Part shown: in pieces, positions 1 to 8,459 of the stretch
How the letters are laid out: each line of letters begins with the position of its first letter
Numbering within the stretch: position 1 is the first letter of the stretch
DNA from: Actinomycetes bacterium
Lineage (GTDB): Bacteria; Actinomycetota; Actinomycetes; Propionibacteriales; Propionibacteriaceae
Direction of reading: 5' to 3'
Assembly: GCA_023393755.1 (NCBI GenBank)
Contig: JAEXCA010000207.1
Span: 1 to 31,464 of the forward strand
DNA length: 31,464 nucleotides
Program-made: the position numbers and the translations under genes
The notes under the pieces: generated by a model
What the model was told of the DNA's origin: nothing
What the model saw: the letters and a program-made list of their open reading frames with translations, nothing else
Database searches by the model: none

Positions 1-1554
1 GGCTGGACGCCACCGCCGCTCGGACAAGCCGGTCTGGGCCAGCCGCCGGCCGGCGCTCCGGCCTGGATCGGTCAGCAGCCGCTCTGGCCGGCGGGCTACC
101 CGCAGGCGCCGTCCGGCTATCCGCCACCCGGCCCCGCCGCGGGCCCCCAGGCTCCGCCCGGCGGCTACGGCACTCCCGGCTACCCGCAGCCCGGGTACGG
201 CCAGCCGGGCTACCCGCCGCCCGGCTATGGACCGTCCGGTTATGCCCAGTCCGGCTACGGGCCCACCCCGTCCGGCTACGGCCCCACCCCGTCCGGCTAC
301 GGCCCCACCACGTCCGGTCACCCGCCCTACGGTTACGCCGGCCCCTACGCCCGGTACGCCCAGCCGAACCAGGCCGGCTACGCTCCGCCGCCCTACAACC
401 CCTACGGCCAGTACCACGCCGGCCAGCAGTGGCCTGCGCCGGCGCCGGCCAAGCCACGCCGCCGCACCGGACGGACGATCCTGGTCGTGGCGTTGGCTCT
501 GGCGCTCACCATCACCGGCTTCGGCTGGGCGCTGCGCCCGCTGCTGGAGCAGTCGGCGGCCCCGACCGCACCCTCGGTCGAGCCGGCTCCGCCCAGCCAG
601 GATCAGCCCGGCGGCGAGCCGGAGACGCCGGTCGACCCCGATCCGAACCCGCGCCCCAGCGGCGGCGGAGCGGCCAGCGAGTCGGCCGGGATCGTCTTCG
701 TCGAGGGCGAGACCTCCGGTGGGGTGGCTGCCGGCACCGGCATGGTGCTCACCCCGGACGGCAAGGTGCTGACGAACTACCACGTGGTCGCCGGCACGCA
801 GTGGCTGCTGGTCACCATCGCCGAAACCAGCGAGAGCTTCCCGGCGAAGGTGCTCGGCTTCGACCAGTCCAAGGACGTCGCGCTGTTGCAGCTGGAGGAC
901 GCCCACGGCCTGGCCACGATCACGGTCGACCACGACCAGGTGGAGATCGGCGACCCGGTGGCGGCGGTGGGCAATGCCCGCGGGGAGAGCGAACTCGTCC
1001 GCGCCCCCGGCAAGGTGGTCAGGCTCGACCGCAGCCTGACCGTCAACTCCGACTCGCCCTGGGGTTCGCAGGAGAACCTCTCCGGGGTGATCGAGACCAC
1101 CGCGGGCGCCGTCCCGGGTCATTCCGGCGGCCCGATGTTCGATGACGAGGGCGAGGTGCTGGGCATGACCACCGCCGGCTCCACCCAGGCCGAACGTTCC
1201 TATGCGGTCCCGATCGCCGACGCGCTGGACGTGGTCGACACGATCGAGGCCGGCGAGGACGTGGGTACCGTCCGGGTCGGCCCGGCCGGCTACCTGGGCA
1301 TCGTCATCGGCGAGGCCAGCCGGCACGGGGTGACGATCACCGACGTGGTCGCTGATTCACCGGCCGGCCGGGCCGGCATCCAGATCGGCAGCACCCTGGT
1401 CCAGGTGGGAGACACCCTGGTCGAACAGACCACCAATCTGGCGACGGTGATCCGTGGCCTCGAACCCGGCGACCAGGTCACGGTGCGCTGGCTGACCCCG
1501 CGCGGCGACGAGCGTCAGGCCACCGTGACGCTGACCGCCAGCCCGGTGAACTGA
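1..1554 (+). CDS. Trypsin-like serine protease with PDZ domain, membrane anchored (5' partial)
   Basis: The reading frame is open at the left edge, so the start lies outside the window; 517 residues are visible. Residues 1 to about 150 are Pro/Gly/Tyr-rich with repeated PGY and SGYGPTP units. A basic PRRRTGR stretch then leads into one membrane segment at about 158-178, giving a cytoplasmic tail and an extracellular protease. The chymotrypsin-fold triad is visible: His261 (TNYHVV), Asp292 (SKDVALL) and Ser375 (GHSGGP). A PDZ domain fills roughly residues 425-517 (YLGIVIG, SPAGRAGIQIG). This is the HtrA/DegP/PepD architecture, a family that degrades or senses misfolded envelope proteins; the substrate here is unknown. 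The gap to topA is 124 bp and there is no sign of an operon. Confidence 0.88.
   Translation, partial: GWTPPPLGQAGLGQPPAGAPAWIGQQPLWPAGYPQAPSGYPPPGPAAGPQAPPGGYGTPGYPQPGYGQPGYPPPGYGPSGYAQSGYGPTPSGYGPTPSGYGPTTSGHPPYGYAGPYARYAQPNQAGYAPPPYNPYGQYHAGQQWPAPAPAKPRRRTGRTILVVALALALTITGFGWALRPLLEQSAAPTAPSVEPAPPSQDQPGGEPETPVDPDPNPRPSGGGAASESAGIVFVEGETSGGVAAGTGMVLTPDGKVLTNYHVVAGTQWLLVTIAETSESFPAKVLGFDQSKDVALLQLEDAHGLATITVDHDQVEIGDPVAAVGNARGESELVRAPGKVVRLDRSLTVNSDSPWGSQENLSGVIETTAGAVPGHSGGPMFDDEGEVLGMTTAGSTQAERSYAVPIADALDVVDTIEAGEDVGTVRVGPAGYLGIVIGEASRHGVTITDVVADSPAGRAGIQIGSTLVQVGDTLVEQTTNLATVIRGLEPGDQVTVRWLTPRGDERQATVTLTASPVN
250..312 (+). repeat. Three tandem 21-bp units encoding SGYGPTP
   Basis: Three consecutive 21-bp units at 250-270, 271-291 and 292-312 differ by only one or two bases. 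They encode SGYGPTP, SGYGPTP and SGYGPTT within the low-complexity cytoplasmic tail of the protease. Near-identity at the DNA level suggests recent slippage or duplication, so copy number may vary between strains. Confidence 0.85.
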
Positions 1555-1621
1555 GCCGGACCGGCCCCGCTCTTCCGCCTCGCCGGAGACCATCGGTGGC
1601 GGGAAAGTCGGGCACGGTGGC

Positions 1622-1627
1622 TACGAT
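1622..1627 (+). promoter_or_regulatory. Possible topA -10 box
   Basis: TACGAT lies 52 bp before the topA start in the 124-bp gap after the protease gene and fits the actinobacterial TAnnnT pattern. No convincing -35 box is visible at 16-18 bp spacing, so this is a weak call. Confidence 0.25.
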
Positions 1628-1678
1628 GCGTCTGGCACCATCCGGTGCTCCCTCCGTCCTGCAGCAGAAGGCAACCTC

Positions 1679-4369
1679 GTGGCTCAACCGACCAAGCGCC
1701 GGCTCGTCATCGTCGAGTCGCCCACCAAGGCGAACAGCCTGGCGAGGTTCCTCGGCAGCGGCTACGTGGTGGAATCCAGCCGCGGCCACGTCCGTGACCT
1801 GCCGGAGAAGGCCGCCGACATCCCCGCCAAGTACAAGGGGGAGAAGTGGGCCCGCACCGGGGTCAACGTGGACGCCGACTTCGCCCCGATCTACGTGGTG
1901 GACGCCGACAAGAAGTCGACCATCCGCGATCTCAAGGCCAAGCTCAAGGATTCCGACGAACTCTTCCTGGCCACCGATGAGGACCGGGAGGGCGAGGCGA
2001 TCGCCTGGCACCTGCTGGACGAGTTGAAGCCGAAGGTGCCGGTCAAGCGGATGGTCTTCCACGAGATCACCCCCGAGGCGATCCACGCCGCGGTCGACAA
2101 CACCCGCGATCTCGACCTCGACCTGGTGGACGCCCAGGAGACCCGCCGCATCCTCGACCGGCTGTACGGCTACGAGGTCTCCCCGGTGCTGTGGAAGAAG
2201 GTCATGCCCCGGCTCTCGGCCGGCCGGGTGCAGTCGGTGGCCACCCGCCTGGTGGTCGACCGGGAATGGGAGCGGATCAACTTCCAGGTGGTCGACTACG
2301 CCGGCATCGAAGCGCTGCTGGACGCCGGAGCGGAGGCCTCGCCGCGGCGGTTCACCGCCAACCTGACCCAGTTCGGCACCCGCCGGCTGGCCGCCGGACG
2401 CGACTTCGACGCCGCCGGCAAGCTGACCGGCAAGGACCTGCTGCACCTCTCCGCCGAGGCCGCGGAGAGCCTCGCCGAAGCGCTGCGCGGCGCGAGCTAC
2501 GTGGTCGCCGGCGTCGAGGCGAAGGCCTACCGCCGCAAGCCCTACGAGCCGTTCCGCACCACCACGCTGCAGCGGGAGGCCGGCACCAAGCTCGGCTTCA
2601 CCGCCCAGCGCACCATGTCGGTCGCCCAGGAGCTCTACGAGCGCGGCTTCATCACCTACATGCGGACCGACTCGGTGAACCTGGCGCAGTCCGCGATCGC
2701 CGCCGCCCGGGCACAGATCAAGAAGCTCTACGGCGGCCAGTTCCTGCCCGATCAGCCGCGGGTGCACGCCTCCAAGGTGAAGAGCGCGCAGGAGGCGCAC
2801 GAGGCGATCCGTCCGTCCGGAGAGACCTTCCGGACCCCGGCCGAGACCGGCCTGCACGGCGACCAGTTCCGGCTCTACGAGCTGATCTGGAAGCGCACCC
2901 TCGCCTCCCAGATGAAGGACGCCGAGGGCAACACCGTCACCGTCCGGATCGGCGCCACCCTGGCCGACCGGACCGGCGTGACCGACGCCACCACCGGCGA
3001 GGTGGTGGAGTCTGGACGGGCCACGCTGACCGCGTCCGGTCGCACCATCACCTTCCCCGGCTTCCTGAAGGTGTACGTCGCCTCCGCCGACGACGACCAG
3101 GCCGCGGACGACGCCCAGGCGCCGCTGCCGGAACTCGCCGCCGGTCAGCCGCTGGTCGCTGAGGAGGTGACTCCGAAGCCCCACAGCACCACCCCGCCGG
3201 CCCGGTACACCGAGCCCTCGCTGGTCGCCGAACTGGAGCGGCGGGAGATCGGGCGTCCGTCCACCTACGCGGCGATCATCCGGACCATCACCAGCCGCGA
3301 CTACGTCTTCAAGAAGGGCTCGGCCCTGGTGCCGACCTGGCTGGCGTTCGCCGTCACCCGGCTGCTGGTCGAGCACTTCCCGCGGCTGATCGACTACGAC
3401 TTCACCGCCCAGATGGAGGAGACCCTCGACGAGATCGCCAACGGCAACGCCGCCCGGGTGGCGGTGCTGCGCGACTTCTACTTCGGCCCGGAGGGCGAGA
3501 CCGACGAGGGGCTGCGCACCCTGGTGAACGAACTCGGCGAGATCGACGCCCGCGCGCTGTCGACCTTCCCGCTGGGCGATTCCGGCATCGATGTGCGGGT
3601 GGGGCGCTACGGCACCTACATCGAGGACGCCGAGGGCCGGCGGGCCAATGTCGACCCGGAGCTGCCGCCGGCCGAACTCACCGTCGACCTCGCCCGCGAA
3701 CTGCTGGAGCGTCCGGCCACCGACGAGCGCGAGGTCGGTACCGATCCCGGGACCGGCCGCCAGATCGTGGCCAGGTCGGGCCGCTACGGGCCGTACGTCA
3801 CCGAGGTGCTGGAGGAGGGCGCCCCGAAGGGAGCCAAGCCGCGCACCGGCTCGCTGTTCGCCTCCATGTCCGTGGAGAGCGTCACCCTGGAGCAGGCCCT
3901 GCAGCTGCTGTCGCTGCCCCGGGTGGTGGGCAAGGCCGCCGACGGCGAGGAGATCACCGCCCAGAACGGCCGCTACGGCCCCTACCTGAAGAAGGGGACG
4001 GACTCCCGCTCGCTGGCCTCGGAGGCGCAGATCTTCGACATCACGCTGGAGGAGGCCGAGGCGATCTACGCCCAGCCCAAGACCCGGGGTGGGCGGACCG
4101 CGTCCGGCCCGCTGCGGGAACTCGGCCCCGATCCCGCCACCGGCAAGCCGATGGTGATCAAGGACGGCCGGTTCGGCGCCTACGTCACCGACGGCGAGGT
4201 GAACGCCACCCTGCGCCGCACCGACAGCGTCGAGGCGATGACCGTCGAACGCGCCGCCGAACTGCTGGCCGAGAAGCGCGCCAAGGGCCCCGCCCCGAAG
4301 CGCCGTACCCCTGCCCGCAAGACCACGGCCAAGCGCACCACTGCCCGCAAGCCCACCAAGAAGGCCTGA
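1679..4369 (+). CDS. topA: DNA topoisomerase I (type IA)
   Basis: This 896-residue enzyme relaxes negative supercoils by passing a strand through a transient single-strand break. The Toprim motifs are present: VESPTKA near residues 12-18 and the acidic TDEDREGEAIAWH with D100, E101 and D102. The catalytic tyrosine is Tyr327 in ITYMRTDS. The C-terminal third holds four repeats marked GRYGTY, GRYGPY, GRYGPY and GRFGAY, followed by a Lys/Arg-rich tail. There is no cysteine in the whole protein, so zinc fingers of the E. coli type are absent, as is usual for actinobacterial TopA. In that group the basic tail supports processivity. The GTG start at 1679 is chosen because AGAAGG sits 7 nt upstream and MAQPTKRRLVIVESPTKA is the usual N-terminus. 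Confidence 0.98.
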   Translation: MAQPTKRRLVIVESPTKANSLARFLGSGYVVESSRGHVRDLPEKAADIPAKYKGEKWARTGVNVDADFAPIYVVDADKKSTIRDLKAKLKDSDELFLATDEDREGEAIAWHLLDELKPKVPVKRMVFHEITPEAIHAAVDNTRDLDLDLVDAQETRRILDRLYGYEVSPVLWKKVMPRLSAGRVQSVATRLVVDREWERINFQVVDYAGIEALLDAGAEASPRRFTANLTQFGTRRLAAGRDFDAAGKLTGKDLLHLSAEAAESLAEALRGASYVVAGVEAKAYRRKPYEPFRTTTLQREAGTKLGFTAQRTMSVAQELYERGFITYMRTDSVNLAQSAIAAARAQIKKLYGGQFLPDQPRVHASKVKSAQEAHEAIRPSGETFRTPAETGLHGDQFRLYELIWKRTLASQMKDAEGNTVTVRIGATLADRTGVTDATTGEVVESGRATLTASGRTITFPGFLKVYVASADDDQAADDAQAPLPELAAGQPLVAEEVTPKPHSTTPPARYTEPSLVAELERREIGRPSTYAAIIRTITSRDYVFKKGSALVPTWLAFAVTRLLVEHFPRLIDYDFTAQMEETLDEIANGNAARVAVLRDFYFGPEGETDEGLRTLVNELGEIDARALSTFPLGDSGIDVRVGRYGTYIEDAEGRRANVDPELPPAELTVDLARELLERPATDEREVGTDPGTGRQIVARSGRYGPYVTEVLEEGAPKGAKPRTGSLFASMSVESVTLEQALQLLSLPRVVGKAADGEEITAQNGRYGPYLKKGTDSRSLASEAQIFDITLEEAEAIYAQPKTRGGRTASGPLRELGPDPATGKPMVIKDGRFGAYVTDGEVNATLRRTDSVEAMTVERAAELLAEKRAKGPAPKRRTPARKTTAKRTTARKPTKKA

Positions 4370-4398
4370 CCGTTCACAGTGGCTCCGCGGCTGTGCGC

Positions 4399-4471
4399 GA
4401 CACAAACCGGGTAGCAGAGGGCATTGGAGTGGATAATCCACGCGGGTCGCCTCTACTGCCCGGTTTGTGTC
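4399..4471. terminator. Long imperfect inverted repeat between convergent genes, likely bidirectional terminator
   Basis: Arms at 4399-4420 and 4450-4471 are complementary at 20 of 22 positions, and the two mismatched positions allow G-U wobble in one or other transcript. The 29-nt loop contains a second palindrome, GTGGAT-A-ATCCAC, at 4429-4441. The element lies exactly in the gap between topA (+) and the SDR gene (-), which suits a bidirectional terminator. No clear U-run follows the stem on either strand, so a mobile miniature inverted repeat is an alternative. Confidence 0.5.
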
Positions 4472-4520
4472 AGGACGGGTGGGACCGCCGGGGACGGTTC
4501 CTGGTGGCCCGGGTCGACTG

Positions 4521-5342
4521 TTACACGTAGCCGGGTGGCCCGCCGCCGGTCTCCCAGGTCGGGACCGGGGATTGGAGCGGGTCGTCGATCCACAGGAACT
4601 CCCCGTTCGGCGTGCCGCGCTCGTCGGTGGCGACCCGGATCACCAGGTCGGCCGCCTTCTGCGGCGAATCGCCGCCGGTCCGCTCGATCCACTCGACCCA
4701 GGGATCGTAGTTGCCGGCCGCCAGGTCGCCGGTCGCCCGAACCCCGACCCTGATGTCCTCGAACATCCGGGTGCGGACGTCGCCGGGGTGGAACACATTG
4801 GCGGTGACCCCGGTGCCGTCCAGCTCGGCAGCGAGCTGCCGGGTGAACTGGTTGATGGCGACCTTGCTGGTGGCGTAGGCGCTGTTCAGCGGCCCCGGGG
4901 TGTGCACCGACGCGGCCGAGGTGACGTTGAGGATGCGCCCCCAACCCTGCGCCAGCATCCCGGGGAGGAAGCGATGGCAGGTCAGGAACACCGAGAAGAG
5001 GTTCGTCCGGATCGTCTCCAGCCAGGGCTCGGGGTCGGTGTCGGCCACCAGCTGCAGCGGCCCGAACGTCCCGGCGGCGTTGACCAGGATCCCGACCGGC
5101 GGCCAGCCCTCCGCCCCGGACGGGATGGAGTCCACCCCCGCCGGCGTTCCCACATCGGCCGGTGCCACCACGACCCGGCCCTCGGCCGCACGGATCCCGG
5201 CCGCCAGGTCGTCGAGCTGGTCGCGGCTCCGGGCCACCGCGGTTACCAGGGCGCCCTGCGCGGCCAGTTCGATCGCTATCGCCCGTCCGATTCCCCGCCC
5301 CGCGCCGGTCACTACCGCGTGGCGATCGGCAAGTCTCTTCAT
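4521..5342 (-). CDS. Short-chain dehydrogenase/reductase (SDR)
   Basis: A 273-residue cytoplasmic NAD(P)-dependent oxidoreductase of the classical SDR family. The cofactor motif TGAGRGIG (residues 12-19), NAAG (88-91), structural Asn114, and catalytic Ser142, Tyr156 and Lys160 (YATSK) are all visible. Arg38 after the second strand (AVARSR) suggests NADP preference, which is inference. Many 3-oxoacyl-ACP reductase-like and alcohol dehydrogenases share this pattern, so the substrate cannot be named. The gene converges on topA and diverges from tmk. The ATG start is supported by GAGGAGG at 5346-5352. Confidence 0.9.
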   Translation of the reverse strand: MKRLADRHAVVTGAGRGIGRAIAIELAAQGALVTAVARSRDQLDDLAAGIRAAEGRVVVAPADVGTPAGVDSIPSGAEGWPPVGILVNAAGTFGPLQLVADTDPEPWLETIRTNLFSVFLTCHRFLPGMLAQGWGRILNVTSAASVHTPGPLNSAYATSKVAINQFTRQLAAELDGTGVTANVFHPGDVRTRMFEDIRVGVRATGDLAAGNYDPWVEWIERTGGDSPQKAADLVIRVATDERGTPNGEFLWIDDPLQSPVPTWETGGGPPGYV

Positions 5343-5396
5343 GCCGCCTCCTCGCAGCTGCCGGACCCGGTCTCCCCGGAGAGTTCCGAGGCCTGA

Positions 5397-5448
5397 ACCC
5401 TAGCGCTGCGGACGCCGGGGCGCCCGGGCCTGATGCTGGCCCTAGGCT
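5397..5448. promoter_or_regulatory. Divergent promoter region between SDR gene and tmk
   Basis: The 128-bp divergent gap holds one TAnnnT-type -10 candidate for each gene. TAGGGT reads on the minus strand at 5397-5402, about 55 bp before the SDR start. TAGGCT reads on the plus strand at 5443-5448, 23 bp before tmk. No convincing -35 boxes are visible. Confidence 0.35.
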
Positions 5449-5470
5449 GGGGGCGAGGAAGGGAGAGCCG

Positions 5471-6103
5471 ATGGCGGGGGTGTTCATCGTCTTCGAGGGC
5501 GGGGACGGCGTGGGCAAGTCGACCCAGGCCCGGCTGCTGGCCGACTGGCTGGGGGAGCAGGGGCACGAGGTGGTGCTCACCTTCGAGCCCGGCGATACCA
5601 GGGCCGGTGCCGTGATGCGCCAGATCGTGCTCGACCCTGCCACTGGAGACCTCGCGCCCCGAGCCGAGACCCTGCTCTATGCCGCCGACAAGGCCCATCA
5701 CGTCTACGAGGTGGTCCGTCCGGCACTCGAGCGCGACGCGATCGTGGTCAGCGACCGCTACGTCGACTCACTGCTGGCCTACCAGGGCGCGGGCCGCCAG
5801 CTCGGCTCCGAGCGGATCGAGGCGATCGCCCGCTGGGCGACCGGCGACCTGCTGCCCGATCTCACGGTGCTGCTCGACCTCGATCCCGAACAGGGCGTGG
5901 GCGGCATCGAGCAGCCCGACCGGCTGGAGGGCGCCGGCCTGGACTTCCACGTCCGGGCCCGCAACGAGTTCCTCGCCCTCGCCGCCCGCGATCCCGACTA
6001 CTACCTGGTGCTGCCCGCCCGCACCGACCGCGAGGGCATCGCCGCCGCCGTGCGCGAGCGGGTGACGGCCCTGCTGTCGGCGGCATCTGGCACGCTGTCC
6101 TGA
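5471..6103 (+). CDS. tmk: Thymidylate kinase (dTMP kinase)
   Basis: A 210-residue enzyme that phosphorylates dTMP to dTDP with ATP for DNA precursor supply. The P-loop GGDGVGKST is at residues 10-18, the DRY motif reads SDRYVDSLLAYQG, and the lid region reads EQPDRLE. Length and motifs match the family. The frame stays open upstream to about 5162, but the true start is the ATG at 5471: it follows the ribosome-binding sequence GAGGAAGGGAGAG (5455-5467) and puts the P-loop at the usual distance. The stop TGA overlaps the next ATG by one base (TGATG at 6101-6105), so holB is translationally coupled. Confidence 0.96.
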   Translation: MAGVFIVFEGGDGVGKSTQARLLADWLGEQGHEVVLTFEPGDTRAGAVMRQIVLDPATGDLAPRAETLLYAADKAHHVYEVVRPALERDAIVVSDRYVDSLLAYQGAGRQLGSERIEAIARWATGDLLPDLTVLLDLDPEQGVGGIEQPDRLEGAGLDFHVRARNEFLALAARDPDYYLVLPARTDREGIAAAVRERVTALLSAASGTLS

Positions 6104-7260
6104 TGAGCGCCGCGATCGTGGAACCGGGGGTCTGGGCCGAGCTGATCGGCCAGGATCGGGTGGTGGCCACGCTGCGCCGCGCCGTCGACGGTGAGCGGCA
6201 TGCGATGACCCATGCCTGGCTGTTCACCGGCCCGCCCGGTTCCGGACGGTCCAACGCGGCCCGGGCCTTCGCCGCCGCCCTGCAGTGCCCCGAGGGTGGC
6301 TGCGGCACCTGCCGCACCTGCGTGACCGCGCTGTCCGGTGCCCATCCCGACGTCACCGTGGTGCGTACCGAGCGGCTGTCGATCGGGGTGGACGAGGTGC
6401 GTGAGCTCGTCCGGCGGGCGGCCATGGCACCGACCCTGGGCAGCCACCAGGTGCTGATCGTGGAGGACGCCGACCGGGTCACCGAACGCGGCGCCGACGC
6501 GCTGCTGAAGGCGATCGAGGAGCCGGCCGCCCGGACCGTCTGGCTGCTCTGCGCACCGACCGCCGACGACGTGATCGTCACCATCCGTTCCCGCTGCCGC
6601 CGGGTCGAGTTGCGCACCCCGAGCGAGTCCGCCGTGGCCGAGTTGCTGCAGCGTCGCGACGGGATCGATCCCGACCTCGCCGGCTTCGCCGCCCGCGCCT
6701 CCCAGGGACATGTCGGACGCGCCCGGGCGCTGGCCCGCAACGAGTCGGCCCGCCAGATCCGGACCGGCATCCTGCGCCTGCCGCAACAGCTGGGTTCGTT
6801 GGGCGGGTGCCTGGAGGCTGCCGCCCAGGTGGTCAAGAACACCGCTGACGAAGCGGCCGCGATCACCACCGAGCTGGACGCGCGCGAGCAGGCCGAACTG
6901 GCCGAGGCGCTGGGGATGGGGACGAAGGGCGCCCGTCCCCGCAACGCCCAGGCCGCGATGAGCGCGCTGGCCGACGAGCAGAAGCTGCGGGCGAAGCGAC
7001 TCCAGCGGGACGCCCTCGATCGCGTGCTCACCGAACTCACCACCTACTACCGCGACGTGCTGGTGGTGCAGACCGGTGCCGGCTCCCCGATGATCAACGC
7101 CGAGTTCGCCGGACCGATCCGCGAGCTGGCCGAGCACTCCAGCCCCGCCCAGACCGTGCGTCGGTTGGATGCGATTCTGGCCTGCCGGACGGCGCTGGAG
7201 ACCAACGTGGCCCCGCTGCTGGCGATGGAGGCGTTGATGATCGGCCTGGCCCAGCCCTGA
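6103..7260 (+). CDS. holB: DNA polymerase III subunit delta' (clamp-loader AAA+ protein)
   Basis: A 385-residue clamp-loader subunit that helps load the beta sliding clamp at the replication fork. It has the AAA+ signs of the delta'/DnaX family: GPPGSGRSN at about residues 43-51, a four-cysteine zinc cluster (CPEGGCGTCRTC) near 62-73, EDADRVTERGADALLKAIEEP as the Walker B region, and SRCRRVEL as the sensor/SRC region. Arg replaces the Walker A Lys, as in other actinobacterial delta' proteins that bind ATP poorly or not at all. It forms an operon with tmk (1-nt overlap), the usual actinobacterial arrangement. A terminator-like hairpin follows. Confidence 0.95.
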   Translation: MSAAIVEPGVWAELIGQDRVVATLRRAVDGERHAMTHAWLFTGPPGSGRSNAARAFAAALQCPEGGCGTCRTCVTALSGAHPDVTVVRTERLSIGVDEVRELVRRAAMAPTLGSHQVLIVEDADRVTERGADALLKAIEEPAARTVWLLCAPTADDVIVTIRSRCRRVELRTPSESAVAELLQRRDGIDPDLAGFAARASQGHVGRARALARNESARQIRTGILRLPQQLGSLGGCLEAAAQVVKNTADEAAAITTELDAREQAELAEALGMGTKGARPRNAQAAMSALADEQKLRAKRLQRDALDRVLTELTTYYRDVLVVQTGAGSPMINAEFAGPIRELAEHSSPAQTVRRLDAILACRTALETNVAPLLAMEALMIGLAQP

Positions 7261-7276
7261 ACCCCGCCTCGGAGCG

Positions 7277-7307
7277 CCGGCCGGAACCCTGGCCGCTGGC
7301 CGGTTTT
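7277..7307 (+). terminator. Intrinsic terminator after tmk-holB
   Basis: CCGGCC at 7277-7282 pairs with GGCCGG at 7298-7303 across a 15-nt loop and is followed at once by TTTT (7304-7307). A GC stem followed by a T-run, 17 nt after the holB stop, fits an intrinsic terminator. Confidence 0.5.
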
Positions 7308-7379
7308 GGGGTGTCGCTCGGTGAGGATGCCCGCCAGTGATGTTTTGATAGGCGTGAGCGTGCAGGAAGGACTTCCCCA

Positions 7380-8390
7380 GTGACCGAGCAGCCAGTGAAA
7401 GAACCCGGCGACGAGACTGCCGAGCCGACCAGAGCCTGGGCGCCCGTTGCCGACGATGTGACCGAGACCCGGGAGCCGGAGGCCGCGGCCGACCCCGGCC
7501 CGGTCGAGGCCGTCGAAACCGGCGAGCCATCGGCGTCCCCCGCTGAGCCGAGCGAACCCCCGGCCCAGCCGTCCGACACGATCGTGCCGCCGCCGGTCGT
7601 CGAGCCGACCGCGGTGTCCGCGCCGGAGACGCCGTCACCCTGGCTGGCGCAACCGTCCGCCGAACCCGAACCGACCGCGCTGGAGGTGACGGCACCGACC
7701 GCGCCGCTCGGGTTCCCCGAGACGGTGGCGCTGCCGGTCGAGGCCCCGGCCCAGACCATCTTCCGGGATTCGCCCACCGAGGCGATCCCCGACCCGTACG
7801 CCGATCCGCTGTCGGAGGAGGCGCAGAAGCTCGCCGCCGAGCGGGCGGCCCGCAAGGAGGCCCGCGACGCCGCCCTGGCCGCGGTCGCGCCGCCGCCGGT
7901 GGTCGCGCCCGAACCGGTCGTGATCAAGGAACGCACCAACGACAGGTTCCTCGGCTCCGTCGGCATCTTCCTGCTTCGGCTGGTGGTGGCCGGCATCTTC
8001 GGCATCCGCGGCTACCAGATGCTGGGCGATCTGGCCGCCACCCAGGAGCGCTTCGCGCAGACCCTGCTGGCACCATACGCGCAGATCCTCGCGATCGTCA
8101 CCGGTGCCGCGCACCTGCTGATCGCGCTGGCGCTGATCCTCGGCCTGCTCACCCGGATCGCCGGCCTCGGCGTCGTGCTGGTCGCCGGCGGCGCCCTGGC
8201 GTTCGTCTGGTGGGGGCCGTGGAGTCCCTTCGTCGCCGGTCAGGCCGGGTTCCTGGGCGAGCTGGAGTTGCTGCTGGCCGCGGTCGGGTTGTTGCTGCTG
8301 CTGATCGGTGGCGGCGGCTGGAGCATCGACCGCAGCTTCCGGTCGGCCCGGGCCCGCGACAAGGCGGCCCGCCAGCTGGCTCCCCACTAG
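7380..8390 (+). CDS. DoxX-like membrane protein with long acidic N-terminal region
   Basis: The 336-residue product has two parts. Residues 1 to about 180 are rich in Pro, Glu, Ala, Thr and Val with no obvious fold. Residues about 192-325 form a four-helix membrane domain of DoxX type: an N-terminal helix (FLLRLVVAGIFGIRGYQML), two central helices and a last helix (LLLAAVGLLLLLIGGGG), with a basic tail. DoxX proteins are small integral membrane proteins, some linked to thiol redox control; the role here is unknown. The acidic extension is much longer than in typical DoxX proteins. The GTG start at 7380 is preceded by AGGAAGG at 7364-7370, spaced 9 nt. Confidence 0.82.
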   Translation: MTEQPVKEPGDETAEPTRAWAPVADDVTETREPEAAADPGPVEAVETGEPSASPAEPSEPPAQPSDTIVPPPVVEPTAVSAPETPSPWLAQPSAEPEPTALEVTAPTAPLGFPETVALPVEAPAQTIFRDSPTEAIPDPYADPLSEEAQKLAAERAARKEARDAALAAVAPPPVVAPEPVVIKERTNDRFLGSVGIFLLRLVVAGIFGIRGYQMLGDLAATQERFAQTLLAPYAQILAIVTGAAHLLIALALILGLLTRIAGLGVVLVAGGALAFVWWGPWSPFVAGQAGFLGELELLLAAVGLLLLLIGGGGWSIDRSFRSARARDKAARQLAPH

Positions 8391-8447
8391 GCAGGCTCCG
8401 GCCGGCCACCACGCCGTTCGGCCACCGGATGCTCCGCTGTGGGCGGG

Positions 8448-8459
8448 TAGTCTGAGCGG
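8448..8459 (+). promoter_or_regulatory. -10 box placed for a leaderless transcript
   Basis: TAGTCT at 8448-8453 is a good TAnnnT -10 box and ends 6 nt before the GTG start at 8460. No Shine-Dalgarno sequence lies between them. Transcription would therefore begin at or next to the start codon, as in the leaderless mRNAs common in Actinobacteria. The -35 region is not convincing. Confidence 0.4.

Noticed and set aside
1478..4441. 987-codon open frame antisense to topA
   Set aside because: Gly/Arg/Val/Gln-rich translation with no family features, fully antisense to a clear topA; a product of high GC and rare stops in the third frame.
5162..5470. Upstream extension of the tmk reading frame
   Set aside because: Runs into the divergent SDR gene and has no kinase-like residues; the start at 5471 has a strong ribosome-binding sequence and the right P-loop position.
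6232..6264. Walker A Lys replaced by Arg in HolB as a sign of decay
   Set aside because: Arg at this place is common in actinobacterial delta' subunits, and the zinc and SRC motifs are intact.
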